DNA from: Cryptomeria japonica
Taxonomy: Eukaryota; Streptophyta; Pinopsida; Cupressales; Cupressaceae
Direction: 5' to 3'
Assembly (NCBI RefSeq): GCF_030272615.1
Contig: NC_081410.1
Coordinates: forward strand, 572,149,241 to 572,213,240
Length of the DNA: 64,000 nucleotides
Shown: positions 45,809 to 58,319 of the stretch, piece by piece
Numbering within the stretch: position 1 is the stretch's first letter
Layout: every line of letters starts with the position of its first letter
Notes under the pieces: model-generated
Told to the model about the DNA's origin: nothing
What the model saw: only the letters and a program-made list of their open reading frames with translations
Database searches by the model: none
Position numbers and translations under genes: made by a program

Positions 45809-47650
45809 TCATGCTCTAGAAAAAGTGAGGTTATGAGGTCCTGCCATATGAGCCACCATGGCTTGGAATTTGTCACCATCCAAATCTTGAGGTACATTTG
45901 TTTCGAGTAATGCTTGCTCCAATATGTCTTTGTGTTTTGGCAAAAGTTTCAGCAACTCCAGTATAGATATTTGAGCAGGAGTTTTGCGTAGTTGACTGAC
46001 TAGGTCATATTGAATTTTGGGTATGGTGTTTGTTGTCGGCATATGTCCCTTCAAGACATATTTTTGAGCTTTGGTTGTTACGTTGATGGATTCATGTTCA
46101 CACCTGTCTTTGATTGTGATGACATTAACTTGATTGTCTACAACCCATATATGATTGATGGTGTTATTGTATATGTGACTGATACGAGCCCCACGTGTAT
46201 TGTTTGAGGTTGAAGCTCCATCTTTGTTGTAGTTTGGAAGAGGATTCTTAAAGGCTCCATGGTCACCATTTGTCTTGAGACCATCCACCATTAAATCACC
46301 TCTATCAATCATGTCCTGAACAATGTTTTTTAGTCTCATGCAATTATTTGTTTGATGACCTTTGTTGCGATGAAAATCACAAAAGTGCGAGTCATTCCAC
46401 CAAGGTGGTTTGATTTGTGGTTCATAGTTGCTGATTGCTGGTAAAGAGATAATTTTGTTTGCCAGGAGTTCTTTGAATGCTGACTCCAGTGATTGTCCCA
46501 ATGGTGTGTAGACACATTTTTGGAAATTGTTGGCTTTACCTCGTGAATTGTTATTTTGCCCTTGATTTGTGTGATTGTTTTGAGCATTGTTGGCATTGTT
46601 GGTGTTGGGTTGACCTTGATTGGTATTCGGTGTGTAAGTGTTAGTGTCTAGGTTAGCACCTTTGGGATTTTTTGTAGCTTGAGGATTCCTGATAATGCGA
46701 GCACGGGCTGCTTAGATTTTGGATCATGTGATTCATTGCCTCCTTCATTTCCATTGTTTTTTTTTCTGGTCCAGAATCTGGATTTGTCCAAATTGTTGTT
46801 GTTTTGGTTATTGTAATGTGATGAACTCATTCCTTTTTTGAAGAACTTTAGTGTTCCTTTCTTGACACATGCTTCTTCTACTTGAATGCCATTTTCAATC
46901 AATTTAGCAAAAGATGGTATGCATTGGAGTTTGAGCCTGTAACTCATCTCACCATTCAAGTTGTCGATGAAAATTTCCATTTTCTCCTTTTCAAGGATAT
47001 CTCGATGATATCTTGAAACCATACGCTGCCACCATTGAAGGAAAACCATGAATGTTTCATTGTTTTTCTATTTGGTGTTACAGATGTTTAACATGGTGAT
47101 ACATGTTGAATGTTATAAGAATATTGAGTTATGAATTTGTTGACTATTTCATCGAATGATCTAACGGGAGGTGTTATTTTGGATAACCATTTCATTGTTT
47201 GCCCTCACAAGATTCTTGGGAATAACCTCATCAAATAGGTATCATCATGAGTGAATTCAAGACTCATTGTGCAGAATTCTTGAACATGATCATGGGGATC
47301 ACTTTTTCCATCATATTTGTCAAATTTGGGAACATCTGAGTTTGGAGGAAAAGGTATCATGTTCAATCTTTTTTCAAACAGATAAGGAAAAATTTCATTT
47401 AAGGAGTATCGTAATGTTGTACCTTGTTGCATGTCTTGCATTTGTCTTTGTAACATTTGCATTTGTTGAGTAAGAGCAATCAAAGGTACATTGTTTTGTC
47501 AAGGGAAGAATTCTTCTCTTGCATTAATTCTAGGCTGAAATGGGGTATGGAATGGTATGTTTTGCTCGGGGATTTTTTTCTCAGGTATATTTTGTTCTTG
47601 TAGATTTTGTTCAGGAATATCCTACTCAGGGTCACGTGTCTCTTCCTCTT
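45809..47650 (-). pseudogene. gag: Tat-2 gag
   Basis: The gag domain opens with MQMLQRQMQDMQQGTTLRYS and has PFPPNSDVPKFDKYDGKSDP, EFCTMSLEFTHDDTYLMRLF and FLQWWQRMVSRYHRDILEK. It ends in the zinc knuckle CDFHRNKGHQTNNC (C-X2-H-X4-H-X4-C form, common in plant gypsy gags) at about 46410-46370. Frames shift near 47200, 46650 and 46500. The start is uncertain because the leader above 47500 has stops. Confidence 0.83.
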
Positions 47651-47955
47651 GTTGTCATTCTTGATATTTGTAATGCTAAGATCTTGTTCGAAAAATGTCT
47701 ATATCAAAGTCCTCTAGAAGTTTAACTCCTTTGCTTGTGAGCATGAGTAGGTATTATTCTTTGTCATTTTCCATGAGTCTTTCCACAAGTTTTTGAAATG
47801 AAGCACTTTCTTAACATCCTTGAAGAAGTTCTTCAGAAATTTTAGTGTCCTCTAGATGCAGACCTTCAAAAGGATTAGATAATCTTCAATTCATGCTTGA
47901 TCCTGGTGGTGTTTCGCTTTGTTTGTTTCGTTGAGAGCAAGTGACAATAGGCATT

Positions 47956-48584
47956 TTAGAAATATTCGGGGGTTGGTGGGGGTAACCTTGGGAAGTTATA
48001 AGTGATGCACTCATTGGGAAAGAATGCTAGATTGATCTTTCCTCCATGATTTATTCGTTGAATTAACGCAGATTTTTGACAGAATGCTCTAGTCTTCAAA
48101 GGTTCCTTGTCAAATTTGTTTGATTTGTTCTGAATATACAATTGCACATGACGAAGGAATGTTCGATGAGATTTGAAGAGTTGACGATTGATGTATAAAA
48201 ATTTATTTCTTTTGGCAAATTTCAAATAACTTGGTTGTTATTTCTTCAACTTAGTGTTATGATAAATATTCTTTCTTCTCAGAATATGAGGATTAGTCAT
48301 GCACAAGCAATCAATGGTTTCCTTTTGAGTTGTTTTGGATTCAGTTTATCTTGTTTTGGAAACTTAAGTTCTACTTTATCAAAGTGAAGGTTTAGATGCC
48401 CCCTCATGACAAAGTGCATCAAATGATATGGAATAGAGCTTTCCCGATATGCAAACTCAATTTGACAACTTGGAGTTTTAAACAAGTGTATTTTGGGATA
48501 AAAATCCGTGTGGTAAAAAGGACCTATTTGCCACTTGTGATGATGTTTCCTAATTTTGATAGGATAGATATATTTATCGTGCAA
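47956..48584 (-). pseudogene. Possible sense-strand aORF remnant upstream of Tat-2 gag
   Basis: Two frames, 48584-48297 (RKHHHKWQIGPFYHTDFYP) and 48225-47956 (RQLFKSHRTFLRHVQLYIQ), look protein-like but match no family I recognise. They lie between the leader and gag on the element's coding strand, where some Tat elements carry an additional ORF. They may also be chance frames in leader sequence. Confidence 0.3.
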
Positions 48585-48782
48585 CCAGTTTCAGATTTGG
48601 ACAACTTTTGTTTGATGGAAATTTGCTGGGAAATAGCTTTTGATACTCTATTTTTGGTATTCTAATTTGACGAAGTTAAGGCTGATGAAAGGAGGTTTCC
48701 GAAAATGTTCTCAAAATTTTCCAATTTGACCTTTGATTGGCCCCCTATTTTTTTGGTTTTGACCACACACTGAAACAGAGAC

Positions 48783-49140
48783 GCTATGCGCTATAGAATG
48801 TTCTCAAAGCACTAAGTAAAAGACCCCACATGCTATGCTACCCCCTGCTACGCGCTAACTGGTTTCACTGGTTAAATTTTGTTTCAGCTTTGTTTTAAAA
48901 GATCATGCACTAATATGAGCCGCTGACACGCTACTGTCTATACTTAATGCGCTAAAGGTTGACTTCCACGCGCTAAGATGATGCTTCAACATGCTAAACT
49001 ATTTCCAGAATGTGCTAACTACTACTGCTGATTTTAGATTCTAGTGAAGCATTACTGTTAAGACTTTACATGCTAAAGATAGGATTTGATGTGCTAAAGT
49101 ATGGTTCTGATGCACTAAGATGTTTCTCTTATGCGCTAAA
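48783..49140. repeat. Array of GCGCTA-type motifs (Tat-2 leader, inner block)
   Basis: About 16 motifs of the type ATGCGCTAAA (variants ATGTGCTAA, ACGCGCTAA, ATGCACTAA) occur at 15-35 base intervals. They are the reverse complement of the array at 28279-28708. No ORF covers them. Confidence 0.7.
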
Positions 49141-50640
49141 CTGCCTTGACTTGATTGTTTTTTGCAATTTTGGAGTTTTTGCCTTGAGTTTTAAGTGATG
49201 ATAGATGATTTTCTGAAGTAACAAATGAAGACACAGCACCAAAGAAGTAACCATTTTTGCTTAATCTAAAGAGTAAGTGTATGTTTGGCGAGGATGTTTT
49301 CAAATCCCTAATGTTTCAACAGGTTTGGATACAAAGAATACACTTCAAAAAGACTCTTTATTCAAGGGTCATAAGTAATACTATAGCCCACTAGTCTTGA
49401 TACTCTGTCAGCTCAAACAGCCGTGTCACCCCCTAGAGGGTGCCTGTTTTTTTGCCTTTTGCCATAAATTAACTCAAAGTGAATTGCTTCACAATTGAAT
49501 AGTTATCTTGGGAGATATATGGTGAGCGATCTTGGGGGTGGATTCTTCCCCACCCTTGCACTATGATATTACAAATGTCTGGTTACTGACTTGGCTCAAA
49601 GTTTTTATGCTAAGGTTCGTAATCAAGCTTCCTATTCGGCTGTCAGTGATAAAATCCCTCAGGAGGCTTCCGAACCTTTAGAACAAAGGTTTTACATATC
49701 TCAAGGATATCAGGGGAAGGCTAATCACTGTGCACAATTGTTGAAAAGGACTTTTGTTGCTTTCCACTTTTGATTATAGTGGGTTGGAAGACTTGGCATC
49801 AAAGACATTTCCCACTTAGGTCGTTCCCTTCACACCGGCCAAAGAATGGCTTTAAGAGTTTTTCAACCCCTCAGGAAGGCAGGCCTGCTAAAGGATTTAA
49901 ATGCAATAAACACTGAAAATGCAAGATTGGTCTGGATTTTTGATCACCTAGTTAAGGGGAGAGCATATTCCTTCCACTTTCATAGCAAAGCAAACAAGTG
50001 TTCATTTTAACTCTTCATTGCAATGATTTGTTAAAATCTATATGGAGATGTTGCTCCACAAAAACATGGTGTTTATTTTATTCCTTCAAAGCAATGATTT
50101 TCTAATCTAGGAAAAGAACCTGGTCAACAAAGCAGAACTTCGATCTTGGTGGTCAACAAAAGAAATCGATAAAAGGGGAAGGACTTCCCTCTTTAACTTG
50201 AAAACAAAAATTTGACAAATGTGGTTTCTTTTACTTTGCAAAAATTTGAAGTTGATCCTTTTAAACACCAAAGGATGCTGAGGTTGTTTTTTAATCTTTT
50301 TGCAAAATGAAAGATTGTCTTGTTCTTTTTAATAACCCAAAAAGGAAAGTTTTTTTCCTATGAAAGAAAGAAAGATTTTGATTGTGTTTCTTTTTAGGTA
50401 CCCAACTGAAATGTGAGTTTAGTTTTAAGAAAAATTAAAAAAAAGTTCAAATTTTAACTAACTTATCTAATTTAGTAAAAACTCTAAACTATCTCAATGA
50501 TCCTAAAAATGGAGCTCCTATCTGCAAGAAAATTGTTAGAACCCTGCGAAATAACAAGCAAAATCGTTAGATAAAAGTGGACTTCAACAAGTCTAATTTC
50601 GCACTCAGTTACAACCTTTATTTTTTTGCCTCAGTTTGTG
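49141..50640. other. Tat-2 leader without recognisable genes
   Basis: The largest frame is 60 codons (49591-49773) and has no known motif. GACACGGCTG-type pieces and GGTGCCTGTTTTTTTGCC near 49410-49460 look like transcription-leader debris. I see no gene here. Confidence 0.4.
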
Positions 50641-50905
50641 ATGTGCTACAGAACAAACTGTATGTGCTATAAAGTAATCTAGATGCGCTATCGAAAAGGC
50701 CCGATGCACTAAACTATTTTTTCGATGCGCTATTCTATTTTTCTCCCACATTGAGACCTACAGGAAATGATTAGTGGAGACTATGCACTAAGGTAAGGAC
50801 TTCACGTGCTAGAGTATAGACCTCATGTGCTAAACAATGTGCTGGATGTGCTAAAATATCCACCAAATGCGCTAAGGGATGTTTTCTACGTGTTAATTCC
50901 TGTTT
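50641..50905. repeat. Array of GCGCTA-type motifs (Tat-2 leader, outer block)
   Basis: About ten motifs (ATGTGCTA, ATGCGCTATC, ATGCACTAAA, ACGTGCTA) lie in the 265 bases closest to the 5' LTR primer-binding site, in the same orientation as 48783-49140. Confidence 0.68.
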
Positions 50906-50960
50906 CCCACGTACCTACAAAAGTGTTTATTTTTTAAAACCAATTTGATTAATGGGGTAG

Positions 50961-50979
50961 TGCCCCACGATGGGCACCA
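50961..50979 (-). other. Tat-2 primer-binding site
   Basis: The minus strand reads TGGTGCCCATCGTGGGGCA four bases inside the 5' LTR. The TGG start and position are as expected. The tRNA is not one I can name with certainty. Confidence 0.65.
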
Positions 50980-50983
50980 GAAA

Positions 50984-52450
50984 TGTATGCGGGAAAAGTG
51001 GGTCAATGAAACTTAATGCGAAAAGTGAAGCTCAAAGAGACTTGTCCACACACCCACAAGACTTCTTGGTGCAAGTTATGGAGTCATGAAGGATTACTCA
51101 GCTTCCCAAGGTTGGTTCCATGGTTCTCTATCTCACAAGGTCCCTCAAACCAATGCCTTTTCTCTCCGATCACTGATCAAAGTGGTTTAGGGATGACAAA
51201 TGCAAGAACGAGGGATGCTTTTGATTGATTTTAACATGAAAATGCATCCTATCTATGCATGATTCTACCAAATGCAATAAACTAGATTATAAGATGACAA
51301 GATTAGTAGCAATACTATCCTTACATGATATACTAGTTATATGATTTAAGCTAATGATAAAAGGATGTAGTCTAAAATGTTTATTAGATTAATTCCTTTT
51401 GCAAAGAGAGACTAGATGTGCTAAAATTGTGCATAAATGAGATACTAAAGCTTGCATGGATTTTAGATAATAGATTTCTTAGATTCATGGATCCCCAAAA
51501 TAGAGGAAGGAGAGCTCTATTTATAGCAAAAATAGGGCAATGGATGGTTAGGATTGAAAGAGTTAATCAAGGGCCAAGATTGAAAGTTGTCAATCCATGT
51601 TTACAATTCTCACCAATGAAATGGTGACAATTGTCAACATAAGGCTGGTTGAGAGGAGATGTAAGAAGCATTAAATGCTTGAGAAGACCTCATGGTTACC
51701 CTAGGGGGTAAGGGTTAAGGTTAGGTTAAGGTTATCCATTGGATAAAGCTTTTACCCAGAGGATAAACTCTTGTGCAAGGGTTAAAGGAATAACCATGGT
51801 CAAAGCAATAAATGCTCGATGAGACCCTTGGGTTAGATGGAGGTTAAGTTAGGCAGAAAGTCTCTAACCATGCGACTAAGGGTTAGTTAACCATTAATGG
51901 TTTGAAGACTTTGGGGACAAATTTGTAAGAGTTCTTCCAAATTTGGGGGCATTCAACAAGTTATCTTGTTGAATGGATAAAGGCTTTAATGCATTTTGAA
52001 GACTTTACTCTAAATTTGAGAAGTGACGTCCTCAAATTTAGGGAAAGGGGATAATTGATGGGTTTCGGTTAATTGATTAGGATTAGATGGATTCTAGAAC
52101 AATTTAGGAATAGGGTTTAGGATGCAAGTGGGAGATGTAGGAAAATGCAAGTGGGTGAGGAAAATAGAATTAATTAAAATAAGTTGCTTTATTTCAATTT
52201 GGTTGCAAGTTGGGGATTTTAAATAAATTAGATTTATTTAATTGGGGTAAACTATTTAATTAAATGTGAATTTAATTAAAAAGTAGAGAGAAGGGTTTTA
52301 ATTAAATAAAATGATTTATTCAATTAAATGATGCAAAAAGGGCTTAAGTGAATTTAATTAAATAGAGGAATGTGGGTGATTTAATTAAATTGGATTTAAT
52401 TAAATAGAGGAATGAACATAAAATATTCATTTAAGAATATGGTCATTTTT
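50984..52450 (-). repeat. Tat-2 5' LTR, outer end truncated
   Basis: It matches 26219-27698 to GGTCATTTTT and then diverges abruptly at 52451, missing the last 11 bases (ATACATCTACA). There is an extra 18-base insertion near 52125-52143 relative to the other copy, and a deletion of about 50 bases near 52352. Confidence 0.88.
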
Positions 52451-53392
52451 GTGATGCAAATAAGCATCGCTCAAAAGCAACAGTGGCACCGTTGAGAGGA
52501 ACTGGTTATTTTCTATGCCTTAGTCAAATTTTCGCAATTTTCATTTTTTTATTTTTCAAAATTTTGAATTTTTAAATTTTTTTGTATTTTTTTAAATTTT
52601 TTATTTTTTTGAGTTTTAATTTTTTAATTTCTTTTGTATTTTTAATTTTAAGAGAAACTATAACTCTAAACTATGCTAAACTAAGGCACCTATTCTACTA
52701 CAACTATCCTTAAAAAAGTGGGGGTCCCCATTTGCGATGGGGCAACATGTGATTTGGTCACAACATCTATATAGCCACAACTATATCCTCTTTTATATTG
52801 CAGGTACAATTACAGGTTTTTGACATAGACAAAAAGTTCAAAAGCCACTCAAGACATAGAGATAGATCATCATTGCAATGAGTGAGAAAACCTTGGACAA
52901 GGGTGTATGGGGAATCTCTATCTAGGACAAGAGTTATCTAGGTGCCATTCTCCTCACATCAACTCTACATTTACTAAGGTCTAAGTTGCAAGTCTCAATA
53001 TTCCAAATTTTAATGGTTCATAAGAAGACAATGGTGTTCTAGGTGACCTTTACCAATAAATTTTAGGCTAGATTTTAGTCATATGTGCACCTCTAGATTC
53101 TCACTTCATTTTTGTACTTGCTATGAAGTACTTGATTCTGCATCCCTCAATTTTAGTAATTCATTTATTCATTAGCGTAAGCTTAGATCCTAGTCATTTT
53201 CCATATCCAAATCATTCCAAATCAATATCCAAGAATAGAAAAAGAATAGGAACCCTAAGGTTTTTCTTGACCCTCTTTGACAAGAGTGGATGAATAATTA
53301 TCCCATCCTTTTGTGGTTATGTATTCCAATGTTTATACATGAAAGAGGGTTTTAGGGATTCATCTCTCTTGTATCCTTTCTAAGCACTAAAT
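52451..53392. other. Unassigned T-rich segment, possible older LTR-element leader
   Basis: TGGCACCGTTGAGAGGAAC at about 52482 resembles the TGGCGCCGTTGCCGGGGA primer site of plant Athila-type gypsy elements. The T-rich run at 52530-52660 resembles their leader, but no gag follows. The rest to 53392 has no supported gene. It may be the LTR of element A, whose internal start is at about 53393. Confidence 0.3.
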
Positions 53393-54536
53393 ATTTTGGT
53401 GAACTTGACATTCTTGCATTGCATTTTTTGATTTATATGTTCATTTTCATTTCATTTAAAAACATTAAAAGAAAAAAAAAATCTTTTTTTTTCCATGTAT
53501 TGTTATGTTTTACATTATGTGAGATTAGATTACATTTTACATGTTTTGTTAATTTAGATTTCTTTATTTTATTGCAACAGTTATAACTAGCATTTCTTTA
53601 AATAGATTAAGAAATAAGAAAAATGAGAAAAAAATCCAATCCCTCCCCTGGAGAAAGTTATTCAACTATGTTGGATCTCTTTTTACAGGATTTTCATGCC
53701 TTCACTAAGTTGTTTAGTAGTGATGACTTCAATAGGGTGGATGAATCCCTTGATGACTTCATCTCTATTAAGTTTATCTCTACAAATCCTAAACCATCAT
53801 TTTGCCATAAATTAATCATAATACATGTGAATGGTTATAAACACGAACCTGAAAAATCCTAAGATGTTGTGCATCTTTGTTTTGAAGTTAATCAAACTTC
53901 TAACAAACTAGTAATCATGATTAAAGGTGCTAGTAATCCCAAGAGTCCTTTCAATTATGCAAAACAAATCACTCAAGAAATTTATAACGCATTTTATAAC
54001 ACATATAACACAAGAAACAATAGGCAACCTACTCTAGTTGTTTCTTGTTCTCTTCCTACTTCTTAATCAACCCTTACTCTTGCACCTCATCTTAAAAAAA
54101 TTGAAAGGAATATGATCTTGTTGAGCAACTTTTTACTACTCTTTCCAAGATATCCCTTTGGGAGCTAATCTAAACTTCATCCACATACCATGGGATGTTA
54201 CAAGAATTTTAAAAAAGTTGTGATATCTAACCTGTTATAAGACCTAATGATATGATTCCTTTGTGAGAATGTATGCATGAAGATAAAGCTGATATTGTGT
54301 TCTCTCAAAATGAATAGCCTCGTTTAGAAGGCCAAAATCAATATGATCCTCTTATGATTATTTTCCTTATTAATGGTAATGTTTTAAGGAAAACTTTAGT
54401 AGATAATGGATTTGGTCTTAATGTTTGTAGCATTTACTTATTGTAGGATCAAAGTGGATACTCCTCTTATTCAACATGATTCTCTTTCTCTTCGTGGCTT
54501 TGATAATGTTACCAAAGCATCGTTAGTTACTATAAC
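53393..54536 (+). pseudogene. Element A: gypsy remnant, gag tail and protease
   Basis: TTTTGGTGAACTTGAC at 53393 matches the primer-site region of element B (55735), so an internal region starts here. Frames 53623-53862 and 53869-54066 are consecutive gag-like pieces without a recognised domain. At about 54370-54420 the protein reads FLINGNVLRKTLVDNGFGLN, a gypsy protease site (D-N-G). A frameshift follows. Element B interrupts it at 54536, so RT and integrase are not seen. Confidence 0.6.
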
Positions 54537-55734
54537 TATAACATCCTAAAATTGCACCCCTATATGATTTTGACCACATTTGGGTCCCTACCTTCATGTT
54601 TGCACCCCTAGGCATGGCTGGGACCTAATTCTTCTTATATAAGATAAGTATGACTACATTTTTTATTTTTGCACCAATTAGGCACCTTATCCTAGCCCTA
54701 AATTGGGGTAGGACTAGAGTGCCACACCCTAGTCCTAATTAGGACTAGGGCATAACACTTTAGCCCTCCCTAATTGGTTCCCTTTTAAAACCCTTTTTGC
54801 CATTTGAAATATGAGCAAGAAACCCAACTCTGTGTTGGCTCATGTTGAAAAATTAATAAGTTTTTCAATGGGCAAGTATAAAATGAGGCTTTTCCCTCTC
54901 ATTTGGATATATATTCAATAATAGGCATAAGATACACACATGCATTCAATCATTCATTCAAGCAATTGAGCAATTGAGCAAGTAATTAGTCTGAACCTTC
55001 AATCCTTGGAGCAACAACAAAGTCAAGGTTCAAGCATTGAAGTGGAGATTTACATCCTATTTTTTCAAAGATTTCATGAAACCCTAATACCATGTGGAGG
55101 CAAAAAAAACTTCACAAGGAGGTACATCATTTGTTTTTCAGTCATTATTAAACATCTCCCTCAAAAGGAGAATCTTCAGCTACAACAATTCAATTATCTT
55201 TTATCTCTATTTTGTTATTAATTCCAGATTTGGGGTTTGACTTAGGCAAGCCCCTATTCCCAACCTACTTCCCTATTTTTCTGTGTGCAGAAAATAAGTA
55301 TGGAGTTGTGCTCTTCAAAATTGACATTATTTGCAGAGATGAATCAACCCCTTTTGGTGTGCAAAAATTTCAGAGGACCAAAGCGACATGAACCATAGTC
55401 CCAACATTTTTGGACATTTTTTAGGGATCAGGTTTAAATCTTCTTATAATTCTCAAGTCCATGTGTGTGTCTCAGTCCCGCATATGTAGCTCACTGTTTT
55501 TCGTGTTTTAGTCTTCATTTTCAGCACTTTTCCCTAATTTCAGCAATTCAACTCACAAAAGAGGGCAAACAAATCCACCCCTTGAATCCAATCAGTATTT
55601 TTAGGCCTTATCATTGTTGGTTTGTGATGAAATCTATTTGATTCAACCCTCTTTTGAATGTAATAGGTCACTAAGAAAAAAATAATGATTTTCATACATC
55701 TAATGATGGAAACCCTAATTTTTCACCCATTACA
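54537..55734 (+). repeat. Element B 5' LTR
   Basis: It starts TATAACATCC, with the TG mutated (the other copy has TGTAGCATTC), and ends CACCCATTACA. The short frame 55006-55221 has no known domain. Confidence 0.72.
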
Positions 55735-55737
55735 TTT

Positions 55738-55753
55738 TGGTGAACCTGACTCC
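55738..55753 (+). other. Element B primer-binding site
   Basis: TGGTGAACCTGACTCC lies three bases inside the LTR. Element A has the same site with two or three changes (TGGTGAACTTGACATT at 53396), so both belong to related families. Confidence 0.65.
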
Positions 55754-56642
55754 TTACACATTTAATTCTAATTTATGTTCTCATATATGAATGTTTATGC
55801 AATTTAAAATTCAAATTTACATTTACATGTTTGATTTCCAATTAAATATACAAAATTTAGAGGTTAAATTCAACAAAACCCTAATTTTAACATTTAAAAT
55901 TAAGCTTTTCAATTGCTTAATTTGGATTAATTATTGTAGATATGATTATTTTCCCATTCTACAATTCAAATTTTCAGTTACAACTTTAATTTCCAATCAA
56001 ATTTAAAAAATTTGGAGGTTAATTTCAAAAACCCTAATTTTTAAATTTAAAATTGAGCTTGTGGGTTGTCTAATTTTTGGATTATTTGATCTAGATCTGA
56101 TTTTTTATGTTCATTCAAATTCAAAATTGTAATCTTAGATCCAATTTCAAATTAATTTTAAAAATTAAGACGTTACTTTCACAAATCTCTTAATTTTTAT
56201 TTTTAATTTTACTAGTGGATTGCATGTTCTTTATGAATTTATCTTTTCAAAATCACAAATCAATTTGCTTAATTAATTGAACAATCATTATTACAAAAAA
56301 ATTGCATTGTTTAATTAAATTCAAGTTTTAAATTTTAAATTTTAAATCCTTAGTTTCCCTCCTTTGTGCATGAGTTTTACTACTATTAGTCCAACCTATA
56401 ATATCCTCATGAGAAGAAGTTGTAGAATTAAGGCTTACCAAGGTTTAAGTACTGAGGAGATGGAGCCTAATTTGGATAATTTGTTCCATGAGGATGTTGG
56501 CGGTTCTTCTAATCCTACAAATGATCCTCTTTATCCTTAATATTTGTGATGTGGATGAATCACTAACTAGGGTGTTTGTTGACCAATTGGAAAAGACTAG
56601 CAATCAATTGAAACTCTTCAATAGTGGATGAGTCAAAAATAG
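55754..56642 (+). other. Element B leader
   Basis: A/T-rich leader with no supported ORF. Related phrases such as CAAATTTAGAGGTTAA and CAAAACCCTAATTTT recur twice (about 55840-55890 and 56005-56050), a diverged direct duplication. Confidence 0.45.
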
Positions 56643-58150
56643 TTGGAAAGTGAATCTTTACCATTGATTGAAGCATTAAAAAGAATGGTTCGTAGTGATA
56701 AACTTGGTTTTGATGTGTTGCATGGCATTGCCCATATTGTTGATACTAATATTATGCCTATAAAGAGTTTTGATAAAGTTATTGATTATACACAACCTCC
56801 TAGTCAACCTAATCATTTCATTCCTCTGACTACTCCTATAGCTAGTTTTCCCACCTTTATATCTAACATCATGACTACCTCTACACAAAATGTCATAGGT
56901 ACACATGTTATTCAAGGGGGGAATTCCTCTAATTATAACTCTTTCATCCCTCCTCCTATGAGTCTTCCATTTTTTATCCAATCATCTCCCATACCTACCT
57001 ATCATAGTGTCCCACCTCTTTATTCTCACGCTCCACCTTCATTCAACAATGTTACTCCTCCTTCTCAATCCAACATGTCTAATTTCAATTCATCCACCAA
57101 AGCTACCATCAATAATCTAGCCCAAACAATGTCTTCTTTATAACAAACAATAGCTTCCATGACTCAATCTAAATATAATATGCCAACATTTGGTGTAGAG
57201 AGCCCATTATCCAATGGCATTGTTCATTTTTTCCGTCCTAAACATGTAGGAGCCCATAAATTGGACTTTTATATTGGAAAAGGTGATCTCTTGACTCATG
57301 TTAAAACATTCCAAACTTTGTGTAGTGACTTTTCTCATGACCAAAGACTTTTGGCTAAATTGTTCACTAGAACACTTAGGGATGAAGCTTTGCAATGGTA
57401 GTGTTCTTTGCTTCCTTATTATATTACTTCATTTCAACAATTTTGGCTAATGCTTTTATTCAACAATTTCATAATAATATTGGTCCTAAAATTACTTTGA
57501 CTGATTTGATGCATTGTAAGCAATGTGTTAAAGAGAAAGTGACTGATTTTATTGGTAGATACAAACATCTGTATTCAAAAATTTATTTTCCTATTCTTGA
57601 TCAAGATATTCAAATAATTTTCATTTTTAATTTAGAGAATGACATTAGAGATTTAAACTTCTCTTTTCATAGTTTACTTTCTTTATGTAGTTGTATGCAG
57701 TACTTCACAATTATCACCTTACCATGAGTCAATTGGAAAAATCACCTTCAATGGCTCTAACTGATAAAAGTGAAAGTGCTCAACAACTTTTTGTGAAATT
57801 CAAATTGAATAAGGGATTCATCAAGTTCAATGAAAATAACAACAGTCAAGTAGTAGCCGCAACAACAAGTGTGCCTCCTTTGTCCAAATACTTTATAAAG
57901 GAATTCACCCCTCTTAATGAATCTTTGCATAGTATTGCAATACCATTGTTACAAAGGAATGTGTTTAAACTTCTCCCTATTAAGACACCTAATCCATCAA
58001 ATACCTCCTCACCTTTGATTCCAAATATTTTTGGGAATATCATTGTCAACATGGTCATGATACTGAAAAGTGTTATTCCTTAAAGAGTAAGATTCAAGAC
58101 TTGATTTATAACAATAACATATTTTTGGCTGGTGTGAATGATAAAGGAAA
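56643..58150 (+). pseudogene. gag: Element B gag
   Basis: The N-terminal part (56643-57143) is Pro/Ser/Thr-rich. One TAA (CAA expected) separates it from the gag core at 57159: HKLDFYIGKGDLLTHVKTFQ, SDFSHDQRLLAKLFTRTL and DEALQW. It continues after frameshifts near 57405 and 57700 with NNIGPKITLTDLMHCKQCVK and VTDFIGRYKHLY. A zinc knuckle of the form EYHCQHGHDTEKCY is readable near 58035-58075 in another frame. Confidence 0.8.
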
Positions 58151-58319
58151 AAATTTGTAGCTCCTCCTATTCAAATTATTCAAATTTTCATTGATCCTTT
58201 ACCTTCCCATTCTACTAATGTGATTGAGACTGATCATCTTATCTTCTCTCTCAATGATCTTGGTCTTGAGCCTAATAATGTGATGAACCTTATTGATAAA
58301 ATTGAAACTCCTAAGGACA

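Larger units (their letters stand above)
26219..52450 (-). mobile_element. Tat-2: Ty3/gypsy retrotransposon with G-patch, dual RNase H and antisense gene
   Basis: Related LTRs at 26219-27698 and 50984-52450 bound a minus-strand gypsy element of about 18.5 kb after removal of the nested Copia-2 (37687-45423). Minus-strand order is gag, protease, G-patch, RT, gypsy RNase H, archaeal-type RNase H, integrase, then a 42-bp tandem array and a plus-strand plant-mobile-domain gene before the 3' LTR. The archaeal-type RNase H in the usual place puts it in the Tat lineage. I find no target-site duplication, because the right LTR lacks its last 11 or so bases. It is heavily mutated and defective. Confidence 0.88.

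Noticed and set aside
53623-54066. Independent host gene
   Set aside because: Follows a gypsy-type primer site and precedes a protease-like segment; best seen as a gag remnant of element A.
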